From contig CM075853.1 of NCBI GenBank assembly GCA_037975125.1, positions 88,918,395 through 88,982,394 on the forward strand: a stretch of DNA of 64,000 bases, read 5' to 3'. The DNA comes from Latrodectus hesperus. Lineage: Eukaryota; Arthropoda; Arachnida; Araneae; Theridiidae. Positions 1-12,421 of this stretch are shown here, in pieces. The position numbers and the translations under genes are program-made. The notes under the pieces were generated by a model that was given only the letters and a program-made list of their open reading frames with translations, was not told the DNA's origin and made no database searches. Positions within the stretch are counted from its first letter, which is position 1. Each line of letters starts with the position of its first letter.

Positions 1-642
1 ATGAAAGGAATCCAAGTATAGTTAATTTTATTAGGAAATGAAGAAGTTTAAAGTAGAAATCTTCAGAATTTTTTATGCATCATTAATTATTTTTTCTTTA
101 AAATGAAGGTCTTCAAAGTTTTGGCTCACTATAATCCGGATTTAGATTGCTGCAACCTCAACTATCGAATGTATATACGTTTAAATAATTATTTGTAGCC
201 TTATATATTTTTTCTATGATGGTATTGATTATGTACTACATGGTAATTTATAAAGCTAATAATCTAGGTGTTTGGCAAATGAGTAAATCCTGAGATATAG
301 CTTATTTATCTAAAAAAATTTACGATACTAAAATTATATAATAGAAATTGTAATGAGTAAAACATTACATGACTTAAGTTACATATTTATAATAATAATA
401 ATTAAAAAAATTTATTAAGAGATGGAATATATAGAAAATATCTTACACACATTCATTCATTTTATTCGAATAGATTTTTTTGCAGGTTATGGTAGTTTCT
501 TATTGATTATTAAGGAGGCAAATTTAAAGGATTTGTAAAGAAAAATGTTTATTTGTATTATAATTATATTCTGACAAGTTCTCGTTAAATCTTTTAAGAT
601 ACATTTAAGGTAAGACAAGTTTGAATATTTTAGACCTTGTGA
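1..642. other. AT-rich intergenic or intronic sequence
   Basis: No open reading frame, repeat unit or RNA-like structure that I can support is present here. It ends at the 5' truncation point of a LINE fragment. Confidence 0.5.
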
Positions 643-1116
643 CACGACTTTTTACTAAACACTATACATTTTCAATGGGTTACTTCCCCTGTTGGATTGA
701 ATGATAACGAAATTGCAGATGGCTTGGCTAAGTCTGCGACTGCTGACACCTTGCTGGACAACGCTATTCTAACGTTTTCGAAAATCTCCACTACTAAAAA
801 GATGGAAGTAAACGCAGTTTTGAGAGATCAGCCTACCCACTCTTGGTACTTTAGGAAAAATCCTCTTTGGTGGCACCAGATCAGTATCCTCAGGATACAG
901 CAGACTGCTCTTTCACGTTTTTTGAGTGGCCACATTAGGTCTCTTTCTTTTCAACAGGGCCAGAGAATCTTTCTCGAGTGTCACTGGTGCAAGGCTGATC
1001 AGGCCTCCCCGAGACATATTCTTGACTGTCTGAATTTTACTGTGAACGAGGTTTTGGAGAATCCTATTTTATTTTTAGACTTTTTAATGATTTTTGGTTT
1101 TGTGGAGATGGCTTAG
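643..1116 (+). pseudogene. LINE (Jockey/RTE-like non-LTR) RNase H C-terminal fragment
   Basis: This is the 3' end of a non-LTR retrotransposon ORF2, open from just after a TGA at 640-642 to a TAG at 1114-1116. The frame shows the last part of an RNase H domain: FQWVTSPVGL followed by NEIADGLAKSA, where the Asp of EIAD is the usual fourth catalytic acid. A C-terminal Cys/His cluster (CHWC, then H-x3-DC) follows, as is typical of arthropod LINE ORF2 tails. The endonuclease, reverse transcriptase and start of RNase H are missing, so this is a dead 5'-truncated copy, as LINE insertion often leaves. A reading that starts at TTG 697 would be only a fragment of this open frame. A host gene with a domesticated RNase H is possible but unlikely, given the short ORF and the LINE-like tail that follows. 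Confidence 0.8.
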
Positions 1117-1165
1117 CTTAGCTACACCCTCTGGGATTTGAAACAAAAACAAACAACAGATATTT
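1117..1165 (+). mobile_element. LINE 3' untranslated tail
   Basis: Directly after the ORF2 stop comes a short segment ending in an A/C-rich run (GAAACAAAAACAAACAACAG), the kind of simple tail left by LINE target-primed insertion. I could not identify target-site duplications. Confidence 0.5.
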
Positions 1166-1403
1166 TCCATATATGCACAAAATTTGTATTACTAAATAAT
1201 GATATAAAACTACAAATCTTGAGATATATATGCAAATTTTATCAAATCATGGTAATTGAAAACAATTTAAAATTTAAAAAAAATCTTACAACTTTTTAAT
1301 TTTTAAAATTTTTTTAAATGTTTAAATCTTAAATTTTCAGAACATTGTTACCACAACATATTTTAAGTGCTATAACCGAAATTATAGATCACAGTGGATC
1401 TTC

Positions 1404-1462
1404 GGTTGGGTTGAGATTCGCATTCACTATCTTCCTATAATGAGAGCGAACGCCTTAACCAA
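1404..1462 (-). mobile_element. tRNA-like relic, probable SINE head
   Basis: Read on the minus strand, this starts with TGGTTAAGGCGTTCGCT, which resembles a tRNA D-arm/A-box. About 25 bases later comes GCGAATCTCAACCC, resembling a B-box/T-arm. The T-stem pairing is imperfect and no acceptor stem can be paired. I therefore call a decayed tRNA-derived SINE or tRNA pseudogene, not a functional tRNA. Confidence 0.4.
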
Positions 1463-1570
1463 AAATTAATCATTGATATCTATTAATATTATAATTTTCA
1501 GTATATATCCTAGAACAGAATTGCAATATTTATACAATTTAATGAACTTAAATAATCGCAATAAATTTCG

Positions 1571-1594
1571 TTATTATATATATCTATATATCTA

Positions 1595-1684
<90 letters not shown>
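1571..1684. repeat. Compound microsatellite (CTAT)n then (TA)n
   Basis: About ten tandem CTAT units are followed by an uninterrupted TA run of ~45 bp. Translations of it (repeating IYIY) are artefacts. Confidence 0.95.
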
Positions 1685-1685
<1 letters not shown>

Positions 1686-4335
1686 GTATAACTCTTTTAT
1701 CTGCATGTAATTGTATACCTAAATTTATATAATAAAATGTATTTTTCCATTAGTAAAGAGAACTAGCATACAATTACTGATGAGAAAGTGATAAATGATC
1801 ATGTAAGTCTCTTTTCAGAGGATATTTTACTGCATTGTAAACAAATAATAATAAAGCCTTAAAAATATTCTAGAAAAGTCTAATATTTTATACTTCCTTT
1901 TATAAATAAAATTGTGTAAGTTAAATTTTATTTTGACTAGAAATTACACAGTAAAAAATCTCTCCCCTAAAAAAAGAAAATTTCATACGTTAAAATACAA
2001 TTAATGAAAATTTGATAGAATAAAATTTTAAAAAAATATATGCATTTCTTAGAAATCGTCGTTAATCTATAGAAAATGTATATAACCTACAAAAAATTTC
2101 GGAATAAAACGAATGATTATGATTAAAAGATTTCATATCACATCTCCAGATAAACTGCTTTTATAATTACTATTATCGAAATAGATGTATAAATTATACA
2201 TCATGGGAATTTTACTATCACTTGGTTAAATAAATATATATCAGTTTTAATTTTATTATTTCCTATGAATCATTTAATTGTGATGATAGCATGAGAATAT
2301 CAGATTTACTTTCAATAAAAAGAAGCGTTACCCGGAAAAATGAAATGTTAGTGAGACATATGAAAGCATCTCTGTGAAATTATTGTACGCTGCTCCATAA
2401 TAAAGAAAGGTTGTTTTTATCGCAAGATATGTTGCAGCCCCTTAGTCTTACTGTCGCATTATAATCGTGAGAAAATTCACTTTGAAAAGTGCTTGTCATT
2501 TGCGGCTTCTTTTGTCCAGCTGTAGGCAGAACTTCATCGAAAAGGAGGAATTTCTTCTCAGAATTGTTCTGCAGTATCTAGAGTAGATAAATGTCTTTCT
2601 GGCATCGCAATGGGATACAACGATGGAAATGGAATAATAATTACCTCCAAATATTAAAAAAATACATAAGCTTTTAGTTTTTCTTTTTTGTTCAATTGAT
2701 TGCTGTATCATTTCTTCCAACATCAAAATTTAACTCTCCCAAATTTTCTTTTTAACAAACAGCATTATTTCTTTGAAAAGGATAGACCGCGTCAAAAATG
2801 AAACTTTATTACAGATATTAAACAAAATGATTGAAGTTTTATTTTCTGTATACTATGTATTATTTATATTTGATCACTTTATGCAATTTTTTTTGCCATA
2901 TAAATATTTATTAACATGTAAGTATAGTTTTGAAAATTAAAAAATCAAATTGTTTATTATTTAAAATTATTTAATTAAAATCTATTGGAAAGAAAAAGAA
3001 AATAATGACATTGCGTGCACAGTATATTCAAAATAATTCTTGATAAGATTAAGATTTTATTTTAATGATAAGAAATTTATTTTAGTGTATTTTAAGAAAA
3101 TAGTTTCATTAAACACATTAAAAATATGTAGAAAATTTTCACGTCTAAGATAATCGATAAAGAAAACTTTTCTAAGTAAATTGTAAAGTTAAAAGAAAAA
3201 ATTCTCATTTTTTTTTATCTGAGCATCCATAATTTATGGTAATAATTTGAATCAATGAAAAATGTGAAAAAAAAAGAAGCTTTAGAGAAAAAAATTTAAA
3301 AATTAGATATAGCCATAAGTTTACACATTTTGGATAAGAATATTTCTCATTTCATTTAAAGATATATAATTGAATAAAATTTATTTAAATTTCCGTTTCT
3401 GATGAAATTTATTTTAATTTCTGATTTAAAACTATCCCCAAAATGTTTTTAATGTCTCCATGAGTGTTTCCATTGATAATACTATGACGCCATTTAGTTT
3501 TCTAAATAGATAGCGGATAGATAGAAGATTTTAGTAACGAGTATTCTAGATTTTGATAAATTTCGTTAAGCAAAATTACCTAAAACTAAAAAAACGAAAA
3601 AAAAAATTATTTTGCTTATAGCTTTGCAATGAAAAAAGATGCTCTGAAGTCAGTTTTTTTTTGCATTTTTCATCTTAATATTTATTATGTATTTTCGAAA
3701 TAAATGAGTTTAGTCACTGCATAATATTGAATACCCAAAAATGTAGCATTATTCAATCTTAAAATCCTGAATACTTCCTTTTTTTAAAATATTGGCCCTA
3801 AATTATCACTCATAACCTAAAAAAAAAAAAAAAAAAAAAAAAAAACACATAAAAATTCAAACTCTTAATTTAAAGTGATTTTTTTTCTATATTTTTCATA
3901 ATTTCTATCAAATAAGTAGTGCAAACTTAAGGTCATGATTCTTCTTTCTGAACTACGTACATAGAAATGAGCATTCAACATGTTTAATCATAAATAGAAT
4001 GTTTTTAAAATAATCAGGCTTAAAAAATGTTTATGTTTGAATATCCTCATTAACAAATACTAATGGTTTATATTTAAAAGTGAGTATGATTGTATAGAAA
4101 ATATTGTATTTAATGAATCACAGCTAAAGTAACTCATTAAAATGATATTTTCCTGGAATCATATTTTAATTTTTCAAAATACATAAAATCATTTACGTTT
4201 GGTAAAACATTATTTTCAGTTGTTTTATACACAGAACAAAAACAATATTTTCTTAGATAATAATATTATTTATGTGTATAATAATTATTTATATGTATTT
4301 TTGTAACATATAAATAATACCTTACATTTGTAATT
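1685..4335. other. AT-rich stretch without recognisable genes
   Basis: I see only simple A- or T-rich runs, including an A-tract at about 3821-3845. A minus-strand open frame at 2496-2726 has no recognisable domain. Slightly higher GC at 2380-2600 hints at an old exon or element fragment, but nothing can be named. Confidence 0.5.
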
Positions 4336-4339
4336 CCTA
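4336..4339. repeat. Target-site duplication CCTA, left copy
   Basis: This 4-bp direct repeat matches 28099-28102 and abuts the outer edge of the 3' LTR. Four base pairs is a normal duplication length for Gypsy integrases. Confidence 0.85.
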
Positions 4340-4765
4340 TATTAGATGTTGTTGTTCATAATATTTAGTTTATTAGGTTGCGTAAATAACTCAACAAGTT
4401 TCAGCATCTAATGGATATTTTATTAGCGTACAGCATGGATATTATCAGAGAGTCAAAACATGGCGCTCAAAAATTAACATGTTTTTTCAAGTACAGTTCG
4501 GTTTCCAGTTAACAATGACATAAACAGTTAAAAGATATAAAAGTAAAATTACATAAAACTGAAATATAAATTACTACAATTATTACAAAAATTAACAATA
4601 ATTAATTACTTTTGAATAAAATAAACTTAACATTTATTACTTAAGGAAATAGAATTAATTTGTTTTCTTCATAACCCTGTCAGACATCATTCAATCAATT
4701 TGAGAAAGCTGTTTGACAGGTACATCCATCTAGTGGCAAAAATAACAATAACTGTTGTCCTTACA
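4340..4765 (-). repeat. Gypsy element 3' LTR
   Basis: This is a direct repeat of 27675-28098 with about 97-98% identity by eye. On the minus strand it begins TGTAAGGA and ends CATCTAATA, so the 3' end is not the canonical CA. The limits are set by the CCTA duplication outside and by loss of similarity inside. Confidence 0.92.
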
Positions 4766-4775
4766 TTACTCCCTC
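4766..4775 (-). promoter_or_regulatory. Polypurine tract of the Gypsy element
   Basis: The minus-strand sequence GAGGGAGTAA lies immediately upstream of the 3' LTR, where plus-strand DNA priming takes place in LTR elements. The tract is short and is supported mainly by position. Confidence 0.6.
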
Positions 4776-5815
4776 ACCAGTAACTGAGTTACGATAATCA
4801 GATAATCATGGTAGAAGAGAAGTTAAATTATAGATATATATTCAATACAATGTTAAGTTCAATATGTATCCTACTATAGACACTGTACTAAAATGATAAA
4901 TACTATAAATGAAACATTATAATTTAGTAAATAAGAATTAAATCAAAAATATCCTTGCACATATATGATATATATTAAGCAAAAAATAATTTATATAATA
5001 CAAAAAATGAAATTATAAGGAATCTTATTCTCATATCAAGTATTACTAATATGCAAAAATTTTTCAGGATCTATTAATTAACTAGATATATGAATATATT
5101 CACACAAGATATCTTAATTAAAGATCAGGACATATTACTTAAATCTGATGCTGAAAAAAATATATATATAATTGAAATACTATACACACAAAATGTATCA
5201 TAAATCCATACATACAATATCTTCTTGTTAATAATTACATAGTCAATGTGTTATGCTTTCAATGACATGAAATAAAGAACACCAATGATTCTGTAATCAA
5301 TAATGTTGTGACATGTATAATGCGTTAGATAATAAAATTGGATAAATGTTAACATTTGATACTGTTATACGAGAGAGAGAATACCCAAAATTACACAATT
5401 AAATATAATTCCTACATAGAGAAATGTATCATGACAAAATAATTTGTATATCAGAAGAATAATTTCAAAGAGAAATATAATATAATAAGAATAATTTGTA
5501 TCATAAAATAATTATATAAGCATACTAAATTCAGAAGATAAAGTACATATGTTGATACAGGAGAAATTATACGAAAATTAATATATTGATGTAAATAATG
5601 CAAAATAAAAAAAATTCAAACAATAAAAAAGCATATTCATGTACTATAAAGGAATAATTTTTTTTACAAGAAATAATAATTAAGGCAAAATTTAAAGGTA
5701 ACCAATATAATATGGTGAAATTATTTATGTATGTATATATCCACAACATAATTACACACTGAATAACTTTTGATGCAGACTATAATTGAGGAAAAGGTAT
5801 AAACACATAAAATTT
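4776..5815 (-). other. Gypsy element 3' non-coding region
   Basis: This is about 1 kb of AT-rich DNA between the integrase stop and the PPT. I looked for an env-like frame and found none: the only open frame (5567-5749) is short, hydrophobic by composition and lacks a signal peptide or glycoprotein features. Confidence 0.6.
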
Positions 5816-7582
5816 TTAATCTTTAAACCTTACTGGTTGTTTTATTTTTCGACCACACCTGGAAGTTGTTTGATTATTAATTGGAAGGTGTGGATTTCTG
5901 TGATCTGAATTCTTATTTGTTTCTTTAGCTGTTGCTTGCTCGTTAACTTTGTCCATGACCAACAAATAGGCAGGTTTTAGACGGTCAATTGATATGTTCA
6001 CATTTTTCTCTTTCATTGACAATGTGAAAAATTTATCAAAACGTTCAACTACCTTATATGGTCCTTGATAAGGTGGTTCAAGGGCCTTTTTCACTCTGTC
6101 TATTCTTACAAAAACATGAGAACAAGACCTTAGATCTTTATGTACAAATATTCTTTGCTGCTTGAAACTACCTGATAGTACTGGTTTCAGATGTTCCATG
6201 AACTTCTGTAACTGTGAGACAAAGGTTTCTTGGTCCATTTTGATGGTAGGTGGGTCGAAGAATTCTCCTGGTAACTTGATGCTTGAACCATACACCATTT
6301 GTGCAATTGAGTGGTTTGTGTCTGGTCTAATGGCAGCTCTCAAACCAAGTAGTACTGTAGGTAGGGATTCAGTCCACCTTATGTTGTTATGTGCTTTTAT
6401 AGCACCTTTCAGGATCCTATGTTGTCTCTCTATTTTTCCGTTACATTGAGGGTGATATGAGGTAGTATGCAATACTTTAGCACCACATATAGCAGCAAGA
6501 CATCTGAATAATTGGGATTCAAATTGTCTTCCTCTATCTGTTATAATTTGAGCAGGGACACCAAACCTGCTAATCCAGTTGTTGTAGAAAGCCCTACTAA
6601 CTATTTCAGCTCTTATGTCAGGTAAAGGAATTGCTTCTATCCAGGAAGAATACCGATCAATGCAAGTTAGGCAGTATTCCATGCCTTCCGAAGGTGGTAG
6701 TGGGCCAATCAAATCTATATGTACTACACTAAATCTTGAATCTGGAACTTGGTATTCTCCAAATTTTGACTTGGTGTGTCTGTTTACTTTACATTTCTGA
6801 CATCTGATACATTTCTTTGCCCATGCTGCTACTTGCTTCTTCATATCTGGCCAAATGAATTTTTCAGTCATCTGTTTGATGGTGCTTTTAACTCCAGGAT
6901 GAGAAAAACCATGTATTTGTTGAAACATATCCATTCGAAATTCCTCTGGAATGTAAGGCCTAATATTTGGTGTTGAGATATCACACCATAGTGTCTTTCC
7001 TGATGGTAACGTTGATGGTTTAAACTGTAAAGAGGGGCTTTCCTGCATTAATTGTTGTAACTCTTTATCATGCACCTGCTTTTCTGCTATGGCATCATAA
7101 TCAATGATCGAGACAGATTCAATTCGCGATAAAGCATCAGCAACTACATTATCTTTGCCTTCAATATGTTGAATATTAGTAGAAAATTCAGAAATATACT
7201 GAAGTTGTCGTAGTTGCCTTGGTGATGCTTTTTCATTTTTCTGTCGAAATGCAAACGTGAGAGGCTTGTGATCAGTATAGATGGTGAAATCGTTGCCTTC
7301 TAACAGATGTTTGAAGTGTTTTACAGAAAGGTATATTCCCAATAGTTCTCTGTCATAGGTACTATACTTTCTCTGTGTATCATTCAGTTTTTTAGAGTAG
7401 AAAGCTATTGGCTTCCAGCTCTTATTTTCATACTGTTGAAGTACTGAGCCAACTGCAAAATCTGATGCATCAGTGCAAAGTGATAAAGGCAATCCAGATC
7501 TTGGAAATGATAGAAGAGCAGCTTCAGCAAGATCAGCTTTACATTTTTCAAAGCTCCTTACTGTGTCATCAGTCCAAGGCAC
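5816..7582 (-). pseudogene. pol: Gypsy pol, RNase H and integrase part
   Basis: This 588-residue frame carries the 3' half of pol. RNase H occupies roughly residues 30-160: its acidic residues lie in LCTDASDFAVGSVL, STYDRELLGI, FTIYTDHKPL and VVADALSRI. The integrase zinc module follows (HGFSHPGVK ... CIRCQKC). The DDE core shows HIDLIGPLP, IITDRGRQF and GKIERQHR. Near the C-terminus are a GPY-like segment (YQGPYKVVERF) and DRLKPAYL. No chromodomain is obvious. All catalytic acids are present. The upstream RT frame is in another phase and the two overlap by only ~25 bp, so a 1-base indel near 7600 separates them. The ATG at 7582 is therefore probably not a real start. The stop at 5816 looks like the natural end of pol. 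Confidence 0.93.
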
Positions 7583-8889
7583 TTTTCTGCGGTCCTTCTT
7601 TTTGCTCCTTTCAGCAGTTCATGCAAAGGTGCTTGGGTCTTTGCTGCATCCTTCAGGTATCTTCTATAGAAATTTATCATACCAAGAAATGATCGCAAGT
7701 CATGAATAGTTGATGGTAATTTGTAGTTTGTAATGGCTTCAATTTTATCTGGTAATGAGCGAGAACCTTCTGCAGTGATTAGATATCCCAAATATTCAAC
7801 TTGGTCAGCTCCTATCACTGATTTGGAAATATTAATTCGAAGTCCATATTGCTGAAATCTTTCAAACACCATTTTTAGATGCTTCTTATGCTCTTCTTCT
7901 GAAGAGGAAGCCACAAGTACATCATCAAGATAAGGAAATACAAAATCCAGTCCAAATAGTACTTCCATAATGAAATGCTGAAAGGTTGAAGGTGCATTTC
8001 TTAGACCAAAACTCATTACATTGAACTCATATAGCCCAAATGGAGTAGTTATGGCAGTTTTTTGTTTATCATTCTCAGCAATAGGTATCTGATAGTATGC
8101 CTTTACTAAATCTATCTTAGAAAAAATTATTTTATCCTTCAGGATATAGTGGAAATCCTCGATTCTAGGAATTGGATACCTATCTGGCACTGTTTGTGCA
8201 TTTAATCGCCGATAATCGCCACATGGTCTTAATGTGCCATCCTTCTTATTTACTAGGTGTAGTGGACTAGCCCACTGAGATTTAGGCGGTCTGATAATGT
8301 CATTGTCCAGCATAAACTGAAATTCTTGCTTTGCCAGCTTCAATTTATCAGGTGCCAGCTGTCTCGCCTTTGAATAAACTGGTTGGCCAGTTGTAATGAT
8401 ATGGTGCTCTACACCATGCTTCACAACTCTGTTTACCAAGTTAGGTTTGGTTAAGTCAGGGTAAGATTTAAGCAAGTTGAAATATTTGGAGGTTTTGTTG
8501 ACAGTACTGAGATCATAATTTCCTTCGATAGAAGCAACTTCCCCTTTCGTTGAAAGGTTTGTTACCCCATCAATTAATTTCCTGTTGTGTATATCTACTA
8601 ATAATTTAAACTTTTGGAGAAAATCAGCACCTATGATTCCTTGGTTAACCTTGGCAACAATGAATGGCCACTGAAATGGGCGTCTTAGGCCTAGGTCCAG
8701 TGTTAGCATTTTCACACCATATGTTAATATCTCTGTGCCATTTGCAGCATATAATTTATATTTAGAGACTTGGCACTCACCTTTTGTTTTAGTCCAAGGA
8801 AGAATTGAAACATCGGCTCCACTATCAACAAGAAATTTGCAACCAGTTTCTCGATCCTTGACAAATAAGCGGTATTTGCGGCCCAACAT
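7558..8889 (-). pseudogene. pol: Gypsy pol, protease and reverse transcriptase part
   Basis: This 443-residue frame begins with an aspartic protease ([14 protein letters not shown] near residue 20, active-site D-S-G). A linker follows, then the reverse transcriptase from about residue 170. RT landmarks are [46 protein letters not shown] and the catalytic [10 protein letters not shown] (YLDD box). The thumb ends near [12 protein letters not shown]. After ELLKGA the frame runs into unrelated residues and a stop, while RNase H resumes in another phase, which marks a frameshift at about 7598-7610. The ATG at 8889 lies just before the protease. In related elements gag and pol are usually one frame or joined by frameshifting, so this start is uncertain. 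Confidence 0.93.
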
Positions 8890-8915
8890 TTCAGCAGCAG
8901 GACTCGCCGCAGCGT

Positions 8916-9396
8916 CTACTGCTGGGACTGGTTTCCCGACTCATTCCAACTACATGGCTGTATGCACTTTTCGGGGAGGCATATCTTCCCGAATTTGAAG
9001 TGGTAATAGCAGAATTTCCCTTGTGGATTGTAGCGGCGTCTCGATCTGCTACGACTCCTACTCCTCTGATGGTGATGAGGGCTACGGCTCCGGGACTTTT
9101 GCTGCAGCTTCATTGAGGCAATTTGGCATTCAAGAGAAGAAATTTTAGCCAGGAGTTGGTCCACTCCCACAGAGTCCTTCTGTACTGCCGCAACATCCAT
9201 TGTTCTCGGTCCCATCTCAATGATCTTATCAGCCATAGTCGCCAGTTTATCGAGGTTCTCTTCACTAACGATGATGACCCCCTTGACTGAATCAGGCATC
9301 TTATCTAGCCACAGCGTGCGCAATGCTTTGTCTGAGACGTCAGTACCAGCGAGGGCACGCATTTTTCTGAGGAGTTGACTTGGTAGCAAGTCCCCT
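8916..9396 (-). pseudogene. gag: Gypsy gag, C-terminal part
   Basis: This carries the second half of gag: SQLLRKMRALAGTDVSDKAL and TLWLDKMPDSVKGVIIVSE belong to the capsid-like region. An Arg/Ser-rich stretch (SRSRSPHHHQRSRSRSRS) follows, then an atypical knuckle (FCYYHFKFGKICLPEKC and CIQPC). The open frame starts artificially at 9389, because the gene is interrupted at the 8-bp duplication (9389-9396). Its N-terminal half is at 27325-27629, in the same phase. It ends with a TAG at 8916-8918, 27 bases upstream of the protease ATG and in a different phase from pol. This reflects either decay or programmed frameshifting. Confidence 0.88.
9389..9396. repeat. 8-bp target duplication AGTCCCCT, left copy
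   Basis: The sequence is identical to 27317-27324. The bases outside both copies differ, so the duplication is exactly 8 bp. Eight base pairs is the hallmark of hAT (and P) transposases. The flanking sequences are the two halves of one gag gene, which confirms that everything between is an insertion. Confidence 0.9.
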
Positions 9397-9422
9397 GAGA
9401 GTTTTTCCGAAGTCGTGTTGGC
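9397..9422 (+). repeat. Left terminal inverted repeat of the composite hAT-like element
   Basis: It begins GAGAGTTTTTCCG and continues AAGTCGTGTTGGC, directly after the 8-bp duplication. It pairs imperfectly with 27291-27316 read on the minus strand. The best conserved core is CGTGTTG. Confidence 0.7.
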
Positions 9423-10913
9423 AAGGTAAACTGTAACCGTACTTGGTATATTTTGGCGACGTTTCTTATTTAATACAAACCTAAAGAGGTAGTCCGAAAA
9501 GGGGTGTGGTGAATGGCGTTACCTAGTAGGGCGGTTGTAGTAATGTAAGCAAATGAGGAAAACTCTAACAGAAATTTTATGAATCGAAAAGCAAATGAAT
9601 GCAATAATGCTTAAAATCGCTTTCTATAATAATACATGTATTCAATTTTTTCTCTTTAATAAAAGAAATTAAATATTTTTGAATCATAAATTATTAATCA
9701 CAGAATAATTGTAAAATTTATCTTTCTTTTAAATTGCATACAATGTGTATGGAATAAATTCTGTAAACAAAATAGGTCATTTATCTAATTATTTCTAAAA
9801 TTAAATTTCTAATCTTATTTTACAATTCAATTTATTTTATCTAAAACCATGTTAATAATAAATTTTTATTTTATCAATTTAATTTGCCATTTATTTGTTG
9901 CTTCAGAATTTAAATTGAGTATTTAATTTCAAATCCTTTAAAAGTGTGGAATTAACTATGTAATAAAATGAAACTTATAATTGGAATAAATGTTTAAAGA
10001 TTTGTACTCATCCAAAGAATAGAAAATTATTTTTTTGATAATCACCATTTATTGATTAGAAGTGAGCAAAATTTTTTCTTTATTACTCCATCTATTACAC
10101 AAAAATGAAAATATATTATTAATACTCATTCTAGAAAACAGTAGTTTTATGTATCTGTTTTTAATCGTATCTTTTACGCATAAGTTTACACAAAAATAAG
10201 GCAGATTTTGAAGTTCAAATTTGATCAAATATTTAAAAATTGTTAATGTCTTTGGACTGGAAAAAAATTATTGTCAGATCTGATAGTCATAGTTAATAAT
10301 TTAATTTTTCTTGCTTATGGTATTTATATCTTTATAGAGTATTATAAGATTAATGTAATTTTCTTAAATCTAAAAATTAAAATTTCCTTTTGAATAAGCA
10401 ATGTTTTTGCCTTATTTTAAATTTTTCTTTCAAAAGAAAAATACTCATTTTAGGAAATATATATTCAAAGAAAAATTCTCAATGATATAAATTATTCAAA
10501 AGTTGCTTGTTATAAAAGTATTTACTTTCAGCTAGTAACCAAATATAATTTTTCCATTATTTTCAAAGAGTGTATAAAATATGAGCCAAATCACAAATAC
10601 TGAATAAAATAAAATTATTTTTCTTTCAGTAGATATATTGTTTAAAATTTAAAAGACATTCAATTTTTCCTAAAATTATAGCTGATTATTTAACTTACAA
10701 ATTAATTTTCAAGATTCATTAATGTTGTAATTTTCAATAGCTATCCTAGAACAGAATTTAAATATTTATACAATTAAATGAATTTCAATAACCTAAATAT
10801 AAATTGCGATTTATTAATACATTGTAATTATTTTGCAAAAATTTAATAGTTTCAAAAATTTAATTTCAAAAATTTATAGTAAAAGAGAAGAGTATATCAC
10901 GTTTGCACATTAT

Positions 10914-10942
10914 CTGATAAAGAAGTAATGCTTCTTTATCAG
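10914..10942. repeat. 12-bp perfect hairpin, loop TAATG (unit 1)
   Basis: The arms CTGATAAAGAAG and CTTCTTTATCAG flank the loop TAATG. The equivalent hairpin in unit 2 (20382-20410) has the loop in the opposite orientation. Confidence 0.9.
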
Positions 10943-12080
10943 AAAAACTGTAAATGTAATATACCTACAATTAAACTATTTATATATATATATATTTATA
11001 TATAACAAATGTTACTTAAAAATATTATCCCCGAAATGTACTGGCCAAATTGCTTTTTCTTAATAAGAAACAAAGCGTCTTTAGTTAAAATATTACCTCT
11101 AGTAATTTACAAAATACCTCAAAAAATAATAAAAACTGTACTAAAAATACGCAAATGATTATGGAAAAGGAGGAAAGTTAATGAAAAGAAACTTTATTTT
11201 TTATACTTTTTGCAGTTATAAATTTAAACATTTGAAATGTCTTCTATTTTAGTTTAAAGTTATATAGTCAAGTTATATAGCCGAAGTCAAGTTACATGTC
11301 TATAAAAAATTATAATATTGATTAATCAAATAAATCTTTTCTATTCCAAATACAGAATATAATATCTAATTAATATTGTTTCGGCTGATAAATATGTCGT
11401 CAGCACTTCTCTCTGGATGTAATTATTTACTATTTAAAAAAAAATCAAAATAAAATTTTTTTTAAATATTTTAATTTTCCGAAATATTATTTAACATTCT
11501 ATTAATTGTTTATAAGAGATTAGATCCTTTTATTTAACAAACAATATTTTATTAAAATTTTATATTTTCTTTTGTAAATATAAAATGTTAACTTTTAATT
11601 GTATTTTAACAACAATAGCATGATGAGATATAGCTCTCAAAAGAAAGGGGAAATTTCATAAAATTGAAATATCATTAATGAAAAATTCTTAAAATTAAAT
11701 TACAAATAGAAGAATTGCGTTAGATGTCCTTAAAATTTGAATCCTTACTAATCAATAAGAAACACCCTGTATAACACCCCCATTAGCTCTTGTCAAGAAT
11801 ACAAAAGCCTCTAATTATTGATGGGACGTATTTCCGGCTTTACACTAGACCATCTCAAAATAATTTCATTGTAATGACTTACAGCGGGGAAGTCCATCAA
11901 TCGTTGTCAGCTGAAGAAACCAACATGTGTTAGTGGTTTGCTTTGTGAATGTCCGGCTAGAAAATTTCTACAAGTCCCTGTTATAATTTTTTGCAACACT
12001 AAATAAGAATTTTCTTTATTTAGAAAATATTATATGGAAATTTATTACTAAGTAGTTTTTGTATTTAAATTCTAAAGTAT

Positions 12081-12421
<341 letters not shown>

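Noticed and set aside
1404..1462. Functional tRNA gene on the minus strand
   Set aside because: A- and B-box-like pieces exist, but acceptor and T stems do not pair.
2496..2726. Minus-strand 76-residue frame
   Set aside because: No recognisable domain, splice context or neighbour support. It may be a relic but cannot be named.
5567..5749. Possible env-like hydrophobic frame in the first Gypsy element
   Set aside because: It is short, compositionally AT-driven, and has no signal peptide, cleavage site or start context.
6162..6976. Plus-strand frames opposite pol (also 7408-7709 and 8735-8998)
   Set aside because: They are antisense shadows of the conserved pol frame.
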